The notes: a model not told the origin generated them from the sequence alone. Counted from the stretch's first letter, positions 51,914-59,908 are shown. The stretch is DNA of 64,000 bases from Lachnospiraceae bacterium UBA3310 (GCA_002361355.1 DESQ01000029.1:33616-97615); one strand, 5' to 3'. Numbers and translations: made by a program.

Positions 51914-51942
51914 TTGCTAAGTTCGGAAAATAATTATATGAT
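51914..51942 (+). promoter_or_regulatory. Sigma-A promoter of ftsZ
   Basis: TTGCTA (51914-51919), 17 bp, TATGAT (51937-51942), followed about 45 bp later by AAGGAGG and the TTG start. It gives ftsZ its own transcription within the cluster. Confidence 0.65.
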
Positions 51943-51992
51943 AAACTATATGAGTTTATTCGGAGCATAAGGGAGTAGAAGGAGGAATCACC

Positions 51993-53204
51993 TTGCTGGA
52001 GATTAAGTCGAATGAAGCGGAGTCCGCGGCGAAGATCATCGTGGTCGGTGTCGGCGGTGCGGGCAATAACGCTGTAAATAGAATGATCGATGAAGAGATA
52101 GATGGTGTGGAATTTATCGGAATCAATACGGATAAGCAGGCGTTACAGCTTTGCAGGGCAACCAGACTGTTACAGATCGGCGAGAAGCTGACCAAGGGTC
52201 TCGGAGCGGGCGCGAAGCCGGAGATCGGCGAGAAGGCTGCGGAGGAGAGTTCAGAGGAAGTGGCGCAGGCATTAAAAGGTGCGGACATGGTGTTTGTCAC
52301 TTGTGGTATGGGCGGCGGCACCGGGACGGGCGCGGCTCCCGTGGTGGCAAAGCTTGCGAAGGATATGGGTATATTGACTGTCGGCGTGGTGACGAAACCA
52401 TTTCGCTTTGAGGCCAAGACCCGCATGACTAACGCTTTGGCGGGCATTGAGAAGATCAAGGATAATGTAGACACATTGATTGTGATTCCGAACGATAAGC
52501 TGCTGGAGATTGTGGACAGGCGTACCACCATGCCTGAGGCATTAAAGAAGGCGGACGAGGTGTTACAGCAGGCGGTGCAGGGTATTACGGATCTGATCAA
52601 CATGCCGGCGATCATCAATCTGGATTTCGCGGACGTACAGACCGTTATGAAGGACAAGGGTATCGCACATATCGGTATCGGCACCGGCAAGGGGGACGAC
52701 AAGGCTTCCGAGGCGGCCAAGATGGCGGTGGAAAGTCCGCTGCTTGAGACGACGATCACCGGTGCGACACATGTGATTATCAATGTTTCAGGCGATATCT
52801 CGCTGGCGGATGCCTCCGACGCTTCCGATTATGTGAGAAATCTGACAGGAGATGAGGTCAATATCATTTTTGGCGCCATGTACGATTCCAGCATGACGGA
52901 TACCTGTAATGTGACCATCATAGCCACTGGCATTGAGGAGAAGGCAGCCAAGAGCGGTTTGGGCTTTAAGAGCGGATACATAACCCCCACTTCCCTGCAG
53001 GGGAAGGGCGCCGTTGGAGCGGGCGCGGGACTGAGCGCTTTTGCGGCGGCAAACATGGGGCTGAAACAGCCGGTAGGGGCGCAGGGCGGACAGGCTAGAA
53101 CACAGACGGCATCGCTGAAACAGATCGGCATACAGAAGACCAATGACATTAAGAGTTCTGTCGAGGAGAAATCGTTAGATATCCCCAGTTTCCTGAGAAA
53201 ATAG
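51993..53204 (+). CDS. ftsZ: Cell division GTPase FtsZ
   Basis: 403 aa tubulin-like GTPase forming the Z ring. TTG start after AAGGAGGAATCACC. Tubulin signature GMGGGTGTGAAP (about 104-115), T7 synergy loop NLDFADVQTVM (about 207-217), and at the C terminus, after a Gln/Ala/Gly-rich linker, the conserved tail DIPSFLRK that binds membrane anchors. No ftsA is present between ftsQ and ftsZ, so another anchor such as SepF is expected elsewhere in the genome. Confidence 0.97.
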   Translation: MLEIKSNEAESAAKIIVVGVGGAGNNAVNRMIDEEIDGVEFIGINTDKQALQLCRATRLLQIGEKLTKGLGAGAKPEIGEKAAEESSEEVAQALKGADMVFVTCGMGGGTGTGAAPVVAKLAKDMGILTVGVVTKPFRFEAKTRMTNALAGIEKIKDNVDTLIVIPNDKLLEIVDRRTTMPEALKKADEVLQQAVQGITDLINMPAIINLDFADVQTVMKDKGIAHIGIGTGKGDDKASEAAKMAVESPLLETTITGATHVIINVSGDISLADASDASDYVRNLTGDEVNIIFGAMYDSSMTDTCNVTIIATGIEEKAAKSGLGFKSGYITPTSLQGKGAVGAGAGLSAFAAANMGLKQPVGAQGGQARTQTASLKQIGIQKTNDIKSSVEEKSLDIPSFLRK

Positions 53205-53236
53205 GAAAAAGCAGACGGTTATAGAGAAAGACAGGT

Positions 53237-53269
53237 AAGACCACAGGAGAATATCCTGTGGTCTTTTTG
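53237..53269 (+). terminator. Intrinsic terminator after ftsZ
   Basis: AAGACCACAGGA (53237-53248) and TCCTGTGGTCTT (53254-53265), a perfect 12-bp stem with a 5-nt loop, followed by TTTTT. Confidence 0.9.
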
Positions 53270-53395
53270 CGCGTATAAGCAGAGTCAGAAAACGGCGGAG
53301 ACAGGACGCATGCTTGCATGCAGGACTGTCGGCGACGGTTTATGACGAGCAACGCGAGCGAGGAATGCGAAGCATTTCGAGCCTGCTTATACGCG
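53270..53395. repeat. Long palindromic element (REP-like) after ftsZ
   Basis: CGCGTATAAGCAG (53270-53282) and CTGCTTATACGCG (53383-53395) are perfect 13-bp inverted ends of a 126-bp block. Inside are GCATGC-TT-GCATGC framed by GACAG/CTGTC, and GGAATGC-GAA-GCATTTC, so it folds into a multi-hairpin cloverleaf. It is GC-richer than the flanking DNA. It resembles palindromic intergenic repeats, but copy number in the genome is unknown. Confidence 0.6.
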
Positions 53396-53469
53396 AATAT
53401 GTTTATGCGCATCCTTGCTCGATTTTTGTTATTAAATGTCTGCAAAAATATGGGAAATGCTCCCTGATT

Positions 53470-53502
53470 ATGACAGAATATGCAATCTCTATTTCCTATA
53501 AT
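53470..53502 (+). promoter_or_regulatory. spoIIGA promoter with long spacer
   Basis: A perfect TATAAT (53497-53502) lies 21 bp after ATGACA (53470-53475). The B. subtilis spoIIG promoter, activated by phosphorylated Spo0A, also has an over-long (22 bp) spacer. No clear TGTCGAA Spo0A box was found. Confidence 0.5.
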
Positions 53503-53526
53503 GAAAAGGAAATACGGAGGTGAAAA

Positions 53527-54339
53527 GTGTATTACAAATTATATATTGACAGTGTTTTCATCCTGCAGCTTTCGACCAATCTGTTTCTGTTGTCTCTGGC
53601 CGGACAAATGATGAGGCGTACTGCCACGCGCCGAAGAATTTGGCTGGGAGCAGCAGTGGGAGCCGGGATGAGCTGCCTGGGGTTATTGCTTCCGGTGTTT
53701 TCGATGGGAGTCAGACTCTTACTTTTTGCAGTGCCTGTCAGTATGTGTATGATGTGTCTCACCTACAGGATATACGGTGTGCGGGATCTCCTCAAAGCTT
53801 CTCTTGTCATGGCGTCGGCCGGCTTTTTTTTAGGCGGCGTCATGATATGGATCCTGAATCGCTTAAGATTCGTTATGAAGGGGAACGGAGGTCTTTTCTT
53901 AACCCTTGCGGTGGGTGCACTGTCCTATCTGATTCTGAGGGTTTTGCTTTTCCGGTTTATGAAAAAACGGGAGGAAAACCTGCGGACAGTGTGCTTTTAT
54001 GTGCCGGCCCTCGGACAGGAAGTCCGTGTCAAAGCGCTTGTGGATACGGGAAACCATCTGACAGATCCCATAAGCGGCGCACCCGTGAGCGTGATCAGTG
54101 AGAAGATGGCCCGCTGTCTGGCATCCTGTCTGACGCAGGAAAAATTTCATGCGATTCCTTACAGAAGCGTAGGGAAGAAAAACGGAATCCTTTCTGCCTA
54201 TGAGCTGCCAGAGATGGGGATAGAGGAGGCGGGATATATGCTTAGGAGAGAACATGTCATAGTTGCGGTTTGTGATACCGGGATATCGGAGAGAAGCGAG
54301 TATCAGATGATATTACACCCCAAGCTATTAGAAAACTAG
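53527..54339 (+). CDS. spoIIGA: Sporulation sigma-E processing aspartic peptidase SpoIIGA
   Basis: 270 aa membrane protease that removes the pro-sequence of sigma-E in the mother cell. Five hydrophobic segments fill the N-terminal half (about residues 5-150), and the C-terminal half carries the aspartic-protease motif ALVDTGNHLTDP (about 173-184). GTG start after CGGAGGTG. Directly upstream of sigE (11 bp), the universal arrangement. Confidence 0.93.
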   Translation: MYYKLYIDSVFILQLSTNLFLLSLAGQMMRRTATRRRIWLGAAVGAGMSCLGLLLPVFSMGVRLLLFAVPVSMCMMCLTYRIYGVRDLLKASLVMASAGFFLGGVMIWILNRLRFVMKGNGGLFLTLAVGALSYLILRVLLFRFMKKREENLRTVCFYVPALGQEVRVKALVDTGNHLTDPISGAPVSVISEKMARCLASCLTQEKFHAIPYRSVGKKNGILSAYELPEMGIEEAGYMLRREHVIVAVCDTGISERSEYQMILHPKLLEN

Positions 54340-54350
54340 GAGGAAAAAAG

Positions 54351-55091
54351 ATGGTTTTAAAAGTGGCAATTCCCGGTAAAATTCAATTCAAGATGGTGCA
54401 GAGGAATCCGAAATTCCTGATGACCGGACAGGGAGACATTCATTACATAGGAGGGGCAGAGGTGCTTCCACCACCCCTCGAAAGTGACAGGGAAAATGAG
54501 ATCATCGGAGATCTCGGAACGGAATATGAGGACGAAGCCAAGTCGATTCTGATAGAACATAACTTAAGACTGGTCGTTTATATTGCAAAGAAATTTGACA
54601 ATACGGGTGTGGGGGTGGAGGATCTGATTTCCATCGGGACGATCGGACTGATCAAATCCATAAACACCTTTAATCCTGGCAAGAATATCAAGCTGGCGAC
54701 CTATGCTTCACGTTGTATCGAGAATGAGATTCTGATGTACCTGAGAAGAAATAATAAGCACCGGATGGAGGTTTCCATCGACGAACCCCTGAATGTGGAC
54801 TGGGACGGCAACGAGCTTCTGCTTTCTGATATTCTGGGAACAGATGAGGATGTGATCTACAAAAATCTGGAGAATGAGGTGGAGAGAAAGCTGTTAATAC
54901 GGGCCATTGCAAAGCTTTCCGAGAGGGAGCAGACGATCATCCGGCTGCGGTTCGGGATCGGGAACGCGGACGGGAAGGAACTGACACAGAAGGAGGTGGC
55001 GGAACTGCTGGGAATTTCACAGTCTTATATTTCAAGGCTGGAAAAAAAGATTATGCGGCGGTTAAAGAAGGAAATGAGCCGGGACAGCTAA
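54351..55091 (+). CDS. sigE: Sporulation sigma factor E
   Basis: 246 aa sigma-70 family protein for early mother-cell transcription, made as an inactive precursor. The first ~25 residues form the pro-peptide; GGAEVLPPPL follows (about 34-43). Region 2 has HNLRLVVYIAKKFDNTGVGVEDL split around residues 64-87 and a RxCIENEILMYLRR segment (about 125); region 4 has the helix-turn-helix LTQKEVAELLGISQSYISRLEK (about 210-232). Its protease is encoded just upstream. Confidence 0.96.
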   Translation: MVLKVAIPGKIQFKMVQRNPKFLMTGQGDIHYIGGAEVLPPPLESDRENEIIGDLGTEYEDEAKSILIEHNLRLVVYIAKKFDNTGVGVEDLISIGTIGLIKSINTFNPGKNIKLATYASRCIENEILMYLRRNNKHRMEVSIDEPLNVDWDGNELLLSDILGTDEDVIYKNLENEVERKLLIRAIAKLSEREQTIIRLRFGIGNADGKELTQKEVAELLGISQSYISRLEKKIMRRLKKEMSRDS

Positions 55092-55125
55092 TCCCGCAAT
55101 CCCTGATAATTGAGCGGAGATATAT

Positions 55126-55154
55126 TTGCTTTTTGTTCCCACAGCGGGTATAAT
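55126..55154 (+). promoter_or_regulatory. Sigma-A promoter of the cyclic-di-GMP regulator gene
   Basis: TTGCTT (55126-55131), 17 bp, TATAAT (55149-55154). It lies 50 bp before the start at 55204 and separates this gene's expression from sigE. Confidence 0.7.
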
Positions 55155-55203
55155 AATATAACAACAGGGGAGTTGTATGTTACATAGTTAATACGGGGGA
55201 CAA

Positions 55204-57198
55204 ATGAAAAAAATTATTTTGATTGTTGATGATGACAGACTGACGCTGGCGACAGCGCAGAAGCTGTTGGACGGAGAATATAAGGTGGTGGCCGTGAACT
55301 CTGCAAAGCAGGCTTATAAGTATCTGGAGCGGCACACGCCGGATCTGATTCTCTTGGATATCAATATGCCGGAAATCGGCGGTTTTGAAGTGATGGAAAC
55401 ATTGCAGAAAGATGCGAGGCTCGGTAAGATACCGGTTATCTTCCTGACGGCTGACCGGAGCGCGGAGACGGAGATTGAGTGTTTTCGTGTGGGTGCCAAC
55501 GATTATATTTCCAAGCCCTTTGAGCCCAATATTCTTTTGAGCCGTACGAAAAGTACGTTAGAACTGGACGGTTATCGCAAAGATTTACAGCGCAGACTGG
55601 ATGAAAAGACGAAGGAGATGGAGCGTATCACCATTCAGGCGATTATGACGGTTGCCAACACGGTTGATGCGAAAGATGACTATACAAAAGGGCACTCCAT
55701 GCGGGTGGCAGCGTACTCCGAGCTTTTAGCACAGCGTCTGGGCTGGACGGAAGAGGAAATTCAGAACATTTATTATGTAGCCATGCTGCATGATGTGGGA
55801 AAGATTGGCGTGCCCGACGCCGTGCTGAACAAGCCGTTTAAACTGACGGATCTGGAATTTCGTCTGATCAAAGGGCATACGCTGATGGGGGCTGAAATTT
55901 TGAATGACTTCAAAATGTTTCCCAATATCAGTGTGGGTGCGAAGTACCATCATGAACGCTATGACGGGAAGGGATATCCGGAAGGCCTTAGGGGAGAATC
56001 CATTCCTCTGGTGGCCCGCGTGATTGGTCTGGTGGATTCTTATGACGCGATGACCAGCAACCGCGTTTACCGCAAGCGTTTGAGCGACGATATTGTCATG
56101 CAGGAACTGGAGAAGGGGAAGGGAAGCCAGTGGGATCCCGAACTTGTTGATATCTTCGTGGAATTGATCAAAGAAGGCGCGCTGGCAAAAGTGTGGATGC
56201 CGGAGGAGGATATGGCTACGCCGATTTTCGGCAGCGGAAAGATTCTGGGTACATCCATGGCTTCCGAAAATATTCTGGATTCTCCTGTTGATTATCTGAC
56301 CGGACTTTTGAGCAAGCAGAAGGGTGAGCACGATATTGCCCTGAGCCTGCGGGCGGACGGCGGCAGCCTGATGCTCATCGATATGGATCATTTCAGAAAG
56401 ATTAATGATGAACACGGACATCTGATGGGAGACGTTGCGTTGAAGATGACCGCGGATGTGCTGCGGGAGGTTTGCGGCAACGATCTGGTCTGTCGGACGG
56501 GCGGGGATGAATTTTTATATTATCTCGACGGGATAACAGACGAGGAGGTTGCCACGGCCAAAGTGAAGGAACTTCTGGATGCCTTTCACAGAAAGCAGCA
56601 GGAGGTGGAAGTGCTTCGGGATGCGGAGCTTTCGGTGGGCATCAGCATTTCCGGCCCGGACGGAAGAGAGTTTGATGAACTCTACAGGCGTGCAGATAAG
56701 GCGCTCTATCTGGTGAAGCAAAATCACGGACTTCACTATGGCTTTTATCAGAAGTCGGGTATTCTGCGGACACCCGAACAGTCGCAGGGCGATCTGGATA
56801 AGATTATGGACGCTATCAAAAATCAGGAGACCTATCAGGGTGTCTTCCAGGTGGATTACGATGAGTTTAATCATGTCTACGACTTTGTGAACCACATGTC
56901 GCAGCGGAGCAAGAAGGAGACGCAGCTTCTGCTGTTTACGCTCTTCTCATCAAACGGCAGCGAGGTCAGGCTGGAGCGCATGGAAACTGCCATGCAGTGC
57001 ATGGAGCAGGCAATCTGCAAATCCCTGCGCGGCGTGGATGTGGGCGCGAGATACAGCAGTTCCCAGTTCCTGGTGGTGCTCCTTGGCACGGAGCGGGAAA
57101 ATGTGCGTGTGGTGACAGACCGTATCGTGCAGAATTATTTTAAACTCTACGGGGAGAAAGATATCACCCTGACTTACGATATTGCGAAATTTGCTTAA
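55204..57198 (+). CDS. Response regulator with HD-GYP and GGDEF domains
   Basis: 664 aa cytoplasmic signalling protein. Receiver domain residues 1-120 (acidic DDD at 9-11, phosphoacceptor in LILLDINMP about 53, K of SKPFEP about 104). HD-GYP phosphodiesterase about 140-320: HSMRVA, LHDVGKIG, HHERYDGKGYPEGL. GGDEF diguanylate cyclase about 365-520: the signature is intact as RTGGDEFLYY (about 432-441). A further C-terminal domain (about 545-664) looks like a degenerate cyclase fold without GGDEF. The cognate histidine kinase is not in the window. Both making and breaking cyclic di-GMP are therefore possible. Confidence 0.92.
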   Translation: MKKIILIVDDDRLTLATAQKLLDGEYKVVAVNSAKQAYKYLERHTPDLILLDINMPEIGGFEVMETLQKDARLGKIPVIFLTADRSAETEIECFRVGANDYISKPFEPNILLSRTKSTLELDGYRKDLQRRLDEKTKEMERITIQAIMTVANTVDAKDDYTKGHSMRVAAYSELLAQRLGWTEEEIQNIYYVAMLHDVGKIGVPDAVLNKPFKLTDLEFRLIKGHTLMGAEILNDFKMFPNISVGAKYHHERYDGKGYPEGLRGESIPLVARVIGLVDSYDAMTSNRVYRKRLSDDIVMQELEKGKGSQWDPELVDIFVELIKEGALAKVWMPEEDMATPIFGSGKILGTSMASENILDSPVDYLTGLLSKQKGEHDIALSLRADGGSLMLIDMDHFRKINDEHGHLMGDVALKMTADVLREVCGNDLVCRTGGDEFLYYLDGITDEEVATAKVKELLDAFHRKQQEVEVLRDAELSVGISISGPDGREFDELYRRADKALYLVKQNHGLHYGFYQKSGILRTPEQSQGDLDKIMDAIKNQETYQGVFQVDYDEFNHVYDFVNHMSQRSKKETQLLLFTLFSSNGSEVRLERMETAMQCMEQAICKSLRGVDVGARYSSSQFLVVLLGTERENVRVVTDRIVQNYFKLYGEKDITLTYDIAKFA

Positions 57199-57208
57199 TA
57201 AACTGCGC

Positions 57209-57988
57209 TCAGGCCGTCAGATACATCCGCATGGTTTTGAGCGCATTTTTTTCGAGCCGTGAAACCTGTGCCTGGGAGATGCCGATTTTTTCGGCTACCT
57301 CCATCTGTGTTTTCCCCTCGAAGAAGCGCAGGGAGATGATTTCATGCTCCCGCTTTGTGAGTTTTTTCATGGCTTCTGAAAGGGAGATGTGCTCCACCCA
57401 GACTTCCTCGCCGTTTTTCTTGTCGCTGATCTGATCCATCACATAGAGCGTGTCGCCGCCGTCTGTGTAGACCGGCTCATAGAGGCTTAAGGGACTTTGG
57501 ATGGCGTCTAACGCGTAGACGATGTCCTCCTTGGGAATGCCGATCTCCGTGGCGATCTCCGTGACGGTGGGTTCGCGGGAGTTGGTGCGGGTCAGATGTT
57601 CCTTGGCGTAGATGGCTTTGTAGGCGGTGTCCTTCAGGGAACGGGATACGCGGATGGAGTTGGCGTCCCGCAGATACCGGCGGATCTCGCCAACGATCAT
57701 GGGCACGGCGTAGGTGCTGAATTTGACATTGAGGGTGCTGTCAAAGTTGTCGATTGCCTTGATTAGGCCGACGCAGCCGATCTGGAAGAGGTCGTCCACA
57801 TTTTCGCTGCTGGAATGAAAGCGTTTGATGACGCTTAAGACCAGACGGAGATTGCCTTTGATATATTCTATTCTGGCTTCCTCGTCCCCCTGTTCGATCT
57901 TTTTAAACAGTTCTTCTTTTTCCGTGTTTTTTAAAAGCGGCAGTTTTGCCGTGTTTACGCCGCATATTTCTACTTTTCCCTGTATCAT
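57209..57988 (-). CDS. sigG: Sporulation sigma factor G
   Basis: 259 aa forespore sigma factor. The conserved N terminus KVEICGVNTAKLPLLKN (about residues 4-20) identifies SigG specifically. Region 2 GNLRLVLSVIKRFHSSSENVDDLFQ is near 46-70; region 4 ends with MEVAEKIGISQAQVSRLEKNALK (about 230-252). The frame is open further upstream (to 58069) but CAT at 57986-57988 gives the family start. The gene faces the HD-GYP/GGDEF gene tail-to-tail with a 10-bp gap, so it is inverted relative to the usual spoIIGA-sigE-sigG order. Confidence 0.94.
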   Translation of the reverse strand: MIQGKVEICGVNTAKLPLLKNTEKEELFKKIEQGDEEARIEYIKGNLRLVLSVIKRFHSSSENVDDLFQIGCVGLIKAIDNFDSTLNVKFSTYAVPMIVGEIRRYLRDANSIRVSRSLKDTAYKAIYAKEHLTRTNSREPTVTEIATEIGIPKEDIVYALDAIQSPLSLYEPVYTDGGDTLYVMDQISDKKNGEEVWVEHISLSEAMKKLTKREHEIISLRFFEGKTQMEVAEKIGISQAQVSRLEKNALKTMRMYLTA

Positions 57989-58038
57989 GAAGGTACCAGC
58001 CTTTCGTAAGAGTTGTCCTGTTTTTGAGGGCTTGTAAC

Positions 58039-58068
58039 AAGCATGTGCGATTGGCGGGAAATTATTCA
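58039..58068 (-). promoter_or_regulatory. Sigma-F/G-type promoter for sigG
   Basis: Read on the - strand: TGAATA (58068-58063), 17 bp, CATGCTT (58045-58039). This resembles the forespore consensus (-35 TGAATA, -10 CATnnTA). It lies about 50 bp before the sigG start, consistent with autoregulated forespore expression. Confidence 0.5.
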
Positions 58069-58100
58069 CAAAAACTTAAGGAAAAAAGATCGGTCAGGGT

Positions 58101-58129
58101 TTTACAAAAAGCGAGTTTTTTGGTACATT
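58101..58129 (+). promoter_or_regulatory. Promoter of the zinc-ribbon/SH3 gene
   Basis: TTTACA (58101-58106), 17 bp, TACATT (58124-58129) preceded by TG-G (extended -10). Confidence 0.5.
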
Positions 58130-58177
58130 AGTATATGATGAAAAAGAATAATAAAAGATAGTTGAGGAGTGATAGGT

Positions 58178-58972
58178 ATGGAATGTAAGAAATGCGGCGC
58201 GCAGATATTGCCCGATGACCAGTTTTGTCCTGAATGCGGCGCTAAGATAATAAGGAAAAAGCGCTGCCCTGAATGTGGCGAATTGTACAGAGCAGGTACG
58301 AAGTTCTGCCCTCACTGTGGTGCGGAGACAGGGGAAGGACATTCGGAAACGGCGCAGAAAAAGAAGACAAGTTCCGGGACGGCACCGAGAAGAAAGGCCG
58401 ATCCGGCGCCTCCGCCCAAAAAGAAAAGCGTTTATCGTGACGAGCCTCCGAGAAGAAGACGGGACTGGGAGGATGAGGACTGGGACGATGACGAGGATGA
58501 CGACGATGAGGAGGAGAGCGTGGACATTCTGACCATTATGACCGTCGTTGTCGGTTGTATTCTGCTGGTGATCGTGGCTGTTTTGGGGTATAACCTGTTT
58601 CAGCGGTATGTGCCGAAAAATTATGAGAGGGCGGCTGAGGAGCAGCAGGAAGAAGAGGAAGAAGCGCAGGACGGCGAAGACAGTCAGGATGGCGATGAGG
58701 AAGGCGGGCAGGCTCTGGAAGAGCAACCGGAGGAAGACGGGACAGAGGTATCGGAAAGCGCGTCCGGCGGAACTCTTGTTACCATTGCCGATGTTCGGAT
58801 CAGAACCTCTCCGAGTACCGGCTCTGATTCGACGGTAATCAGGACAGCGAAGACAGGGGAAACCTTTGAGTACATAGAGGCCGTGGAAGGCGGCGCATGG
58901 TATCAGGTTGTGCTTTCCGGCGAGGAATACGATTATGGCTATATCTCTGCGGATTATATAGAACTGCAATAA
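58178..58972 (+). CDS. Membrane protein with zinc ribbons and extracellular SH3-like domain
   Basis: 264 aa. Two N-terminal zinc ribbons with CxxC pairs: CKKCG/CPECG (about residues 3-7, 19-23) and CPECG/CPHCG (about 32-36, 46-50). A charged, proline- and lysine-rich linker and an acidic stretch precede one membrane helix (about 125-147); then an acidic low-complexity spacer and a C-terminal SH3_3 domain (about 195-264; VRIRTSPSTGS, GAWYQV, GYISADYI). ATG 58178 is 8 bp from GAGGAG. The architecture suggests a cytoplasmic metal/nucleic-acid-binding or tethering part and a wall-binding part; function unknown. Confidence 0.82.
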   Translation: MECKKCGAQILPDDQFCPECGAKIIRKKRCPECGELYRAGTKFCPHCGAETGEGHSETAQKKKTSSGTAPRRKADPAPPPKKKSVYRDEPPRRRRDWEDEDWDDDEDDDDEEESVDILTIMTVVVGCILLVIVAVLGYNLFQRYVPKNYERAAEEQQEEEEEAQDGEDSQDGDEEGGQALEEQPEEDGTEVSESASGGTLVTIADVRIRTSPSTGSDSTVIRTAKTGETFEYIEAVEGGAWYQVVLSGEEYDYGYISADYIELQ

Positions 58973-58980
58973 CAGGAACC

Positions 58981-59023
58981 TTTTCCGGATGGCGTCATAG
59001 GATAATAAAAAGCCCGGAGAAAA
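58981..59023 (+). promoter_or_regulatory. Weak hairpin over the ymxH ribosome site
   Basis: TTTTCCGG (58981-58988) can pair with CCGG-(AG)-AAAA (59014-59023), placing the GGAG ribosome site in the 3' arm. The pairing is interrupted by a 2-nt bulge and could be chance. Confidence 0.3.
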
Positions 59024-59027
59024 TTCC

Positions 59028-59261
59028 ATGTTATTTTCGGAGTTAAAGAAAAAGGAAGTCATTAACCTGAAAAACTGCGAGCGGTTGGGAAGGGTGAATG
59101 ATTTCGAATTTGACGAGTGTACGGGACAGATTTGTAAGCTGATCATTCCGGGGGATAATAAGTGGTGCGGGTTCTTCGGAAACGAACCGGATTATGTGAT
59201 CTGTTATAAAGATATCAAAAAAATCGGCCCGGATATTATCGTGGTGGATATTTGTCTGTAA
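59028..59261 (+). CDS. ymxH: YlmC/YmxH-family sporulation protein (PRC-barrel)
   Basis: 77 aa single PRC-barrel domain protein: FSELKKKEVINLKNCERLG near the N terminus and a hydrophobic DIIVVDICL end match the YlmC/YmxH family, conserved in spore formers. No signal sequence. Located near nrdR and downstream of sigG. The molecular function is unknown. Confidence 0.88.
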   Translation: MLFSELKKKEVINLKNCERLGRVNDFEFDECTGQICKLIIPGDNKWCGFFGNEPDYVICYKDIKKIGPDIIVVDICL

Positions 59262-59296
59262 ACCTCTTTCTGTACAAATTGGTTACCATAAGATAG

Positions 59297-59325
59297 TTGA
59301 CATAATGAGCATTTTCACCTATAAT
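59297..59325 (+). promoter_or_regulatory. Consensus sigma-A promoter of nrdR
   Basis: TTGACA (59297-59302), 17 bp, TATAAT (59320-59325): both hexamers and spacing match the consensus exactly. It lies 37 bp before the nrdR start. Confidence 0.85.
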
Positions 59326-59361
59326 AGATATATTGACAGGTGGATAAGGAGGATATCCGGG

Positions 59362-59814
59362 ATGAAATGCCCATTTTGTGGTCATGAAAATACGAGAGTA
59401 ATTGACAGCAGGCCGGCGGAGGATAACAGTTCTATTCGCAGACGGCGTGTCTGTGACGAGTGTGACAAGCGGTTTACCACGTACGAGAAGGTGGAGACGA
59501 TACCGCTCATTGTTATCAAAAAGGATAACAACAGAGAGACTTACGACAGATCGAAGATTGAGGCCGGCGTTTTGCGGGCATGCCATAAGCGGCCCATCAG
59601 CGCGAATCAGATCAACAAGCTGGTGGACGAGGTGGAGACGGAGATTTTTAACCGCGAGGAGAAGGAGATTCCCAGTCAGGTGATCGGTGAGCTTGTCATG
59701 AATAAGCTAAAAGACTTAGAAGCGGTTGCCTATGTTAGGTTTGCTTCGGTTTACAGGGAGTTTAAGGATATCAATACCTTTATGGAAGAGCTGAAAAACG
59801 TATTGGACAAGTAA
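59362..59814 (+). CDS. nrdR: Ribonucleotide reductase regulator NrdR
   Basis: 150 aa zinc-ribbon and ATP-cone repressor of ribonucleotide reductase genes. N-terminal zinc finger MKCPFCGH (1-8) paired with CDECDKRF (about 31-38), the RRRxC segment, and the ATP-cone (about 46-136; IVIKKDNNRETYDRSKI). ATG 59362 follows AAGGAGG; the frame upstream is not NrdR-like. No reductase genes lie in the window. Confidence 0.95.
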   Translation: MKCPFCGHENTRVIDSRPAEDNSSIRRRRVCDECDKRFTTYEKVETIPLIVIKKDNNRETYDRSKIEAGVLRACHKRPISANQINKLVDEVETEIFNREEKEIPSQVIGELVMNKLKDLEAVAYVRFASVYREFKDINTFMEELKNVLDK

Positions 59815-59819
59815 GGGAA

Positions 59820-59850
59820 ATAAACACCTTGCATTTTTGCAGGGTGTTTA
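59820..59850 (+). terminator. Hairpin after nrdR
   Basis: AAACACCTTGCA pairs with TGCAGGGTGTTT around a TTTT loop (one mismatch or wobble), followed by ATC rather than a T-run. Confidence 0.5.
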
Positions 59851-59908
59851 TCATTTGCGCGAAGGTTTTTCGAGCTGTATTGTATATGAAATATTGAGGA
59901 GTATAACA

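Noticed and set aside
58094..59146. 350-codon open frame on the minus strand
   Set aside because: It is antisense to the zinc-ribbon/SH3 gene; composition mirrors that gene's acidic repeats and there is no ribosome site.
59297..59345. NrdR box at the nrdR promoter
   Set aside because: The AGATATATTG stretch is only partly similar to the ACWATATWGT consensus and there is no second box at the usual spacing.
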